Positions 58,809 to 64,000 of a stretch of 64,000 bases of DNA are shown here, one piece after another. Each line of letters starts with the position of its first letter. Positions within the stretch are counted from its first letter, which is position 1. Source of the stretch: CBDFKB01 sp965248715 (lineage in GTDB: Bacteria; Pseudomonadota; Alphaproteobacteria; Rhizobiales; Rhizobiaceae); contig CBDFKB010000008.1 of NCBI GenBank assembly GCA_965248715.1, forward strand, positions 372,001 through 436,000. Direction: 5' to 3'. The position numbers were made by a program, and so were the translations under genes. The notes under the pieces were generated by a model. It saw nothing but the letters and a program-made list of their open reading frames with translations, searched no databases and was not told where the DNA came from.

Positions 58809-61800
58809 TTACACCACCGCCCTGCGGCCGCTTTGGGTGTCTGGCTGTTGGCCAACCGGAATACAGACCGAAATCCCGTTGGCGGCATTGGTCGCGAGCC
58901 GTTCGCGATAGGTCTGAGCCGTAAAAGGAGTTGCAATCGGCAACGTTGTGGGAAGCGGTTGACTGGTAAACTGGTACTTGACCGGCAAGACTGGTGTGTG
59001 GGTGGTGCCAGGGCCCCATTTCCACGGGTTGTTGCTGCTGTCGAATTTCAGGCAAGGGTCATACACACTGTCCCGGTAACCGCCGGTGCCGAGCCACACC
59101 ACTTCATGATAGGTGAACCCCTTCAGCTTAGTGGGGAACGGGTATTCCCATACGGTGTAGCCGATTGCCTGAATTTTGTTGCATTTAAAGCCCTTCCCCG
59201 TCGGATTATACATGATCGATGTATTTACATTTGCGCCGACAACATTGGCAAAAGTGGTGGCGATAGTCGCGCAATCCCGGCAATTAACGATTTTGCCCTT
59301 GCCGGTACCGCCAGCCAACAGTTCCAGAAACGAAGTCAGATAAAACACATAGTCGGTTCTACCCGGGGGTCGACCGGTATAAAAATTCTTCCCCGAGGTA
59401 ATGTCATATTTTACCCCGCAATCGCCGTTCACACTTTTGGTTATTGCCGCCAATAGGCCATCCACATTGTATTGCGCCGCGGCCCACGCACAACTGTGCT
59501 CCATTGCGTCCGCCCAGGGCAGTTGAGTTTCTCGCGGGTCGGCGCTTTGCACCCAAGGCATGGTCGGCGTCGATAGCAAGGTATAGACCCGGTGGTTGCT
59601 GGTAGCGAAGTTCGTCCAGGGACCGGAACCAATTTTGAACTGCCAGGTCCATTGTGCGTCAACCGCCTTAATGCCGCCGGTGGCAAGGCGATGGTGCGGT
59701 AACGACAATCGCACATATTGCGGCGTCGAACGGCCATGATCGAATTTGACGGTCACCGGGTCGATGGCGCCGAGTATTCCGCCGCCGGTCGCTTGGATCT
59801 GTAGCGATGTGGCATCATGGGTATTGATGGCGAACTCCGTCTCGATGGTCACGGTTTTGCTCTTAACCTGATCGATCGCGTAGGCCACCGGGGACTGTTT
59901 GGCGGCAGTATAACCGTGACGCCATTCCGGCGGGTCAACGGCGGTAGCCGCATTTTGGCGGATGCTCAGCGCGTCGACCGCAGCACTGGTTGGATCATAG
60001 TTGAACTTGATATTGGCCAACGTCGTCGCCGGCAACGGATCGCAACTTGATGGGCGTTGCGCCCAGGTTACACCAAACGTGACCACGGTCGTAATCAGGG
60101 ATGCGATAACATCGGCCGCACCAATTCCCAGGAATTTCAGGGTCGCGCGGGCAATTACGCGGATCATCGCCCAGATGCCAATATCCAACAAAGCCCATAA
60201 TAGGGACTTGAAAAAGCCAGACACCAGCATCGCGCCCATTAACCCAAAGATGCCACCGGCGGTCATTTTCGGCCCAAGCGCCAGCAGCGCTGTGACCTTT
60301 GGACTGCGCAGGATGCGTTTTAAGATTACCCGCGATTCGGAGGTAAGCTGGGCGCGCAGGCCGATGATTGCGTCTAGTGCGCCGGCGATCACGACAAAAA
60401 TCAGCTGGATTTCCCACAGCGTGCAATCGTCAACAAGTGCCGCATCTTCGTCATAGGCGACAAAGCTGCCATGGCGGTCATGACCGACTAGATAGCGCCG
60501 CCCATTTTCCTCATGGCGGGTAAATAGCAGGGGCATTTCCGGGCCATCGCCAATCGCGATGCGACGTTCGACATCATCATAGGCGCGATGAATTTTCGCA
60601 TGTGATTCCGGGTCATCAAACCGCGCTACATCGCTGGCGCGGGCATTGGCGATCATATCCGTGGTCTGCGCCAAATGCGCCTTGAAATCGATCGAGGCGC
60701 GCCATTCAGCCAGTTTTTCTTCGCCAATTTCGGTTACCAGCGCTGGCCGCATTTTGCTGTCGATTGAGCCTTGCGACGAAGAGCCGGCCACATGCTGGAA
60801 GATGTGAGCGCCGGCTGCCAAGCCAACCGGGTGGCCATTTGCACTGTTGCGCACCGGGCTTGCCGCCAGGTTGAAATTGCCGACCAGTCCGGCCGCGTCA
60901 GCGCCTGGATGTTGGGTTTGATATTGGGTGATTTGCGTAGCGCTCAACGCAACTTCCCAAATATCAACATGGGAAAGGCATCCGCGCAGGGTGTTGATGC
61001 CACCGACCACAGTATCGCTGAACGTGGCCCCGAGAACCACCTGGCCAAAATCGCGCGACAACGGGATCGGCCCAAACGGTTTGCTTCCTGCTGCAACCCC
61101 GTTGACATAAAGCGTCAGTGTGGTGCCGTCGAAGGTGGTCGCAACATTGGTCCAGGTGGTCAGGGCGATTTCGACGGTCGATGTCAGGGTTTGGCTGCTT
61201 TGACCGGAACCACGGGTCGATACCAGGTAATATTTGTGGTCGGTGCTGTTTTGCACGATTTGCAGCGACATGCCGGAATCGGAGTTTAGATCGGCGTTGG
61301 CGACAACAAATTGCACTGGCAGGCCACGTCGCAAATACACCCAGGTCTGCACGGTATACGGATCGATGTGCGAGCCGCCTGGATTGATCCCGTCGTCGTG
61401 CATCGGGAAGGCGTACCCGCCGGCGTCCAATCGCAAACAGGGGGTAACGTTTACCGATTTAGCGCCGCTGGTAAGCGCGATAGGCAGCGCTTTCGGCCCA
61501 GTGTCGAGTGGCGGGTTGTGGGTAAAATCGAAAAAGGCGGCAATCAACGAGGCGTCTAGTTTGGCAAATTGCTCATCCATTGCCTGGGCAGGTGAAAGTG
61601 CCTGATTGTAGATGACCACATTGCGCAGCAATCCTTGCAGGCCGGTTCCAGCCACAAGCGGGTTGGTGGTGGTCACGGTAGAACTGCCGATCGAGGCAAG
61701 TTGCCTAAATTCGCCGTTTACAAATAACCGTGCCGCGCCATCGTGATAGCTCAAACAAACGCTTATCCATTCGTCGCCAAGATCTTTGCTGCTTTGCCAG

Positions 61801-62030
61801 GCCAGGGGCGGTTGACCTTCCATTTGGAAGAAGAAGCCATTGTCCATGGTGCGGAACAGGAATTCTCCGGCCCGCTGCAAGATCACCGCATTGGAAGAGT
61901 AGCCGTCATATTGGATCCAGGCCGATATCGAGAACGCGCCGCTGGTCAGCGATATCCCGAGATCACCGCTAATTTGTGCGGCACCATCTTCATCGACTTG
62001 AAGGGCGGTATAGCTCGGCACGGTTATCAT
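58809..62030 (-). CDS. Large LamG-LamG-membrane-transglutaminase-like protein
   Basis: From the ATG at 62030 this protein has 1,073 residues. Two LamG/concanavalin-like domains lie at about 1-150 (FSISAWIQYDG, ARLFVNGEFRQL) and 185-360 (YTVQTWVYLRRG, LTLYVNGVAAGS). Hydrophobic helices fill about 550-656 (TAGGIFGLMGAMLVSGFF, LLWALLDIGIWAMI). The C terminus has a Cys-His-Asp order like transglutaminase/papain-fold domains: Cys near 916 in NCRDCATIATTFANVVG, His near 974 in GFTYHEVVWLG and Asp near 989 in VYDPC. No signal peptide is seen. It may bind glycans on one side of a membrane and cut or link proteins on the other. It is the middle gene of a three-gene run. Confidence 0.75.
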   Translation of the reverse strand: MITVPSYTALQVDEDGAAQISGDLGISLTSGAFSISAWIQYDGYSSNAVILQRAGEFLFRTMDNGFFFQMEGQPPLAWQSSKDLGDEWISVCLSYHDGAARLFVNGEFRQLASIGSSTVTTTNPLVAGTGLQGLLRNVVIYNQALSPAQAMDEQFAKLDASLIAAFFDFTHNPPLDTGPKALPIALTSGAKSVNVTPCLRLDAGGYAFPMHDDGINPGGSHIDPYTVQTWVYLRRGLPVQFVVANADLNSDSGMSLQIVQNSTDHKYYLVSTRGSGQSSQTLTSTVEIALTTWTNVATTFDGTTLTLYVNGVAAGSKPFGPIPLSRDFGQVVLGATFSDTVVGGINTLRGCLSHVDIWEVALSATQITQYQTQHPGADAAGLVGNFNLAASPVRNSANGHPVGLAAGAHIFQHVAGSSSQGSIDSKMRPALVTEIGEEKLAEWRASIDFKAHLAQTTDMIANARASDVARFDDPESHAKIHRAYDDVERRIAIGDGPEMPLLFTRHEENGRRYLVGHDRHGSFVAYDEDAALVDDCTLWEIQLIFVVIAGALDAIIGLRAQLTSESRVILKRILRSPKVTALLALGPKMTAGGIFGLMGAMLVSGFFKSLLWALLDIGIWAMIRVIARATLKFLGIGAADVIASLITTVVTFGVTWAQRPSSCDPLPATTLANIKFNYDPTSAAVDALSIRQNAATAVDPPEWRHGYTAAKQSPVAYAIDQVKSKTVTIETEFAINTHDATSLQIQATGGGILGAIDPVTVKFDHGRSTPQYVRLSLPHHRLATGGIKAVDAQWTWQFKIGSGPWTNFATSNHRVYTLLSTPTMPWVQSADPRETQLPWADAMEHSCAWAAAQYNVDGLLAAITKSVNGDCGVKYDITSGKNFYTGRPPGRTDYVFYLTSFLELLAGGTGKGKIVNCRDCATIATTFANVVGANVNTSIMYNPTGKGFKCNKIQAIGYTVWEYPFPTKLKGFTYHEVVWLGTGGYRDSVYDPCLKFDSSNNPWKWGPGTTHTPVLPVKYQFTSQPLPTTLPIATPFTAQTYRERLATNAANGISVCIPVGQQPDTQSGRRAVV

Positions 62031-62043
62031 TTTCGTGCCCTTT

Positions 62044-63027
62044 TTAGCTATGAGTGGTGAAAACAGTGGCGCAATTGCCCAACCGGACCAAATGCGGCCG
62101 GTTGGCATCGAGGCTCAAAGGCGCGACACCGTCCAGTTGCGCCCATTCGGTTTCCCGATATTGCGCTGCCGGAGAATTAGCGCCCTCGCCAACGTAGGCT
62201 ACGGTTTCCAGCCAAACACCACTCGGCCAGGATCCGCTGGATAAGGTGGCCCAAGTGGTGACATTGCCGCTAAAGTTGGCCGGCGTCATCGCCGAAGAGG
62301 TTTTGACCGGGCCTTGGCTGACGTTCCATGAGTTTTGGACGCCGAGCGGGGCGCAAGTAATGCCAAAGGTAGAATTTGCCGGCAGGGTTCCGTGAATGGT
62401 TGTGGTAAACAGGGTCGGCACCTGCTCGGCTTCCGGGTTGGAAAACTCATCCAGTTGTGCGTAATTTTGATGCGGGAAACCGTTCACAATGCGCAGATTG
62501 CGGCCGCATACATTTTGATTGGTGCGCACCCAGGTAATATATTCCGCATAGGTGCCAAAATCGGCAGGCAATACCGGATCTTGGGTGTTCGAGGCAATGC
62601 CAATCATGCAGAAATTGCTGCTGGCGACCCCATCCAAAAACAGCGGGCCATCACCCACCGCGATCCCACCGCTAGGGGTGCTGGCCAACGAAACATATGC
62701 GTTGCCACTTTGGGTCTTCAATTTGTTATTCTTCCAAATCGAAGGGCGCATAAATAACGAAGCGTTGGCACGATAAACGGTGATGTAGTGACCGCTCAGC
62801 GTTTGCGAAGAAAGGTTCTTCGCCCTGACATAGAAATAGTTCAACTTCGATCCAGTTTGAACCGGTTGGTTAGGGTCGCTGCTGTAATTGTTGGTGAAGA
62901 AAGTTTTGGCGTCGGCTACTTGCGCATGCCCGATTAAATCAGGTGAGTGGTAAGGATAACCAGGAGAAGGAACGATTCCCGTGTCCTGCAAAGTATCCCG
63001 CATCATGAAACCATTAAACTCCGGCAT
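62044..63027 (-). CDS. Hypothetical 327-residue protein, first gene of the LamG cassette
   Basis: The protein starts MPEFNGFMMRDTLQDTG and is beta-rich throughout, with many Ser, Thr and Asn (KLNYFYVRAKNLSSQTLSG, VWLETVAYVGEGANS). It has no signal peptide and no helix long enough to span a membrane. It looks like a surface or carrier-type beta-sandwich protein. I do not recognise a family. It precedes the LamG protein by 13 bp on the same strand and must be part of the same unit. The 281 bp upstream (63028-63308) are non-coding and should hold its promoter. Confidence 0.68.
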   Translation of the reverse strand: MPEFNGFMMRDTLQDTGIVPSPGYPYHSPDLIGHAQVADAKTFFTNNYSSDPNQPVQTGSKLNYFYVRAKNLSSQTLSGHYITVYRANASLFMRPSIWKNNKLKTQSGNAYVSLASTPSGGIAVGDGPLFLDGVASSNFCMIGIASNTQDPVLPADFGTYAEYITWVRTNQNVCGRNLRIVNGFPHQNYAQLDEFSNPEAEQVPTLFTTTIHGTLPANSTFGITCAPLGVQNSWNVSQGPVKTSSAMTPANFSGNVTTWATLSSGSWPSGVWLETVAYVGEGANSPAAQYRETEWAQLDGVAPLSLDANRPHLVRLGNCATVFTTHS

Positions 63028-63308
63028 AATTTATCCCTATAAATATTCCGCAAAACTCCATGTTATATGCACTAATAAAATTTGTACAGATTTATATTCA
63101 AACACCAGCAGAAATGTTCTGGAATTTGTGTTTCCAATTGAACAAAGACCTACGCAGACAGCCCGCGCATTGGTTCCATTGTTCACGATTATAGCGGTCA
63201 AATGGGTCAGGATTTTCGGCCACCGAAAACAGCCGAAATGCCCGCCATCGCCGCCTGTAGATCGACGCGACGCGACGGAAAGGGTTTTCGGCTAAGCTGC
63301 AGATGAGC

Positions 63309-64000
63309 TTAGTCAGCCAGCACCCGGGTGGTTGGGAAATTGACATGCACCAGGGTGCCCTCGCCAGGGGTGCTTTCGATGTCGAAATAGGCCCGGTTGG
63401 CCTCGACCAAGGCCTTGGTCAGCGGCAGGCCGAGCCCGGTGCCGCGCACTTGGTTTTCCCGCACGGCGCCGGTCTGCTGAAATGGCTGCATTGCGATCTG
63501 GATATCTTTTTCGCTCATGCCGCGTCCGGTATCGCGTACTTTCAGCGCCACTTCACCACTTTCTTCATAGGCACTCGACACGATCACCTGGCCGTTTTCC
63601 GGCGTGAATTTGATCGCGTTTGATACCAAATTGAGCACGATTTGGCGGATACTTCTTGCGTCTGCTACCACCTTCGGTACCGCGTTTGACAGCGAGGTGC
63701 GGATAATCACCCGCTCGCCGTTGGCGCTCGGCTGCAACAGTGCCACAGTTTCGCCAACCACCTGGTTGAGATCAACCGCCTCAAAGGTCAGTTCCATCTT
63801 GCCGGCTTCGATTTTGGAAATGTCGAGCAAATCGTTGATCAGATCAAGCACGTGGATGCCCGAGCGATTGATGTCGCGCAAATATTCGCGGTAGCGGTCA
63901 TTATTGATCGGCCCGAAACGTTCACCAATCATCACGTCGGAAAATCCGATAATTGCGTTCAGCGGGGTACGGATTTCATGGCTGATCCGGGCCAGGAAAT
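63309..64000 (-). CDS. Sensor histidine kinase, C-terminal part (runs off the window)
   Basis: The reverse strand is open from the window edge to a TAA at 63309. It encodes the phosphoacceptor helix LARISHEIRTPLNAIIGFSD with its His, LLDISKIEAGKMEL, and the ATP-binding domain with N-box LNLVSNAIKFTP, G1 VRDTGRGMSEKD and G2 GTGLGLPLTKAL. It ends soon after the ATPase domain, so there is no receiver domain at this end. The sensor region lies outside the window. The form resembles PleC/DivJ-type or related alphaproteobacterial kinases, but the name cannot be fixed. Confidence 0.9.
   Translation of the reverse strand, partial: FLARISHEIRTPLNAIIGFSDVMIGERFGPINNDRYREYLRDINRSGIHVLDLINDLLDISKIEAGKMELTFEAVDLNQVVGETVALLQPSANGERVIIRTSLSNAVPKVVADARSIRQIVLNLVSNAIKFTPENGQVIVSSAYEESGEVALKVRDTGRGMSEKDIQIAMQPFQQTGAVRENQVRGTGLGLPLTKALVEANRAYFDIESTPGEGTLVHVNFPTTRVLAD

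Overview
The window reads as a chromosome segment of an alphaproteobacterium, most likely order Hyphomicrobiales (Rhizobiales). The main reason is the conserved block RNase D - lptC - lptA - lptB - rpoN - hpf - ptsN (3.9-10.4 kb). It is supported by family-level matches of many proteins, by moderately high GC, and by short two-hairpin intergenic repeats that resemble the RIME1 elements of rhizobia. No rRNA, tRNA, CRISPR array or replication origin was seen. Genus and species cannot be named from this sequence.

Layout. 0-2 kb: two divergent class III nucleotide cyclase genes separated by a perfect 13-bp palindrome. 2-10.4 kb: an acyl-CoA ligase, then the LPS-transport/sigma-54/PTS-Ntr block, with a tandem repeat wedged between lptA and lptB. 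10.6-16.2 kb: a TauE-type permease and a polyamine module (PuuB-like oxidase, SpuC-like transaminase, a PotF-like binding protein and a glutamine amidotransferase). The binding protein has a textbook sigma-54 promoter, and rpoN lies 5 kb away. 16.4-26.3 kb: an acyl-CoA synthetase with a complete branched-chain-type ABC transporter, a VOC protein, a PaaK-like protein without the usual P-loop, and a PaaI-like thioesterase. This suggests uptake and CoA activation of an organic acid. 26.7-38 kb: eight same-strand genes headed by an XRE-cupin regulator. They encode two FAD/GcvT demethylating dehydrogenases, an aminotransferase, a homocysteine methyltransferase homologue, an oxidoreductase, a PEP-mutase-family lyase and an MttB-family methyltransferase. 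38-45 kb: a nitroreductase, an alkD-type gene broken by a small mobile element, a threonine dehydratase-like gene, allA, xdhC and a PimC/PimD-like acyl-CoA dehydrogenase pair. 45-47.7 kb: a repeat-rich patch with an AT-rich orphan gene and an IS5-family insertion sequence. 47.7-53.8 kb: a second MttB paralogue divergent from a RidA gene and a form II CoxSLM-type molybdenum hydroxylase. 54-58.2 kb: isocitrate lyase, its probable divergent ScfR/RamB-like regulator, and PPK2. 58.3-63 kb: a three-gene cassette encoding a large LamG-LamG-membrane-transglutaminase-like protein and two unrecognised partners. 63.3-64 kb: the 3' end of a histidine kinase gene.

Taken together, the window describes a heterotroph equipped to take up and strip small methylated, aminated and carboxylated compounds. 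C2 units would be fed through the glyoxylate shunt. The strongest candidates for something undescribed are the MttB/GcvT operon, which has no corrinoid partner, and the LamG/transglutaminase-like cassette. Several small non-autonomous repeat families also stand out. One of them inactivated a DNA-repair gene so cleanly that the ancestral reading frame can be rebuilt, and another keeps its hairpins through compensatory base changes.
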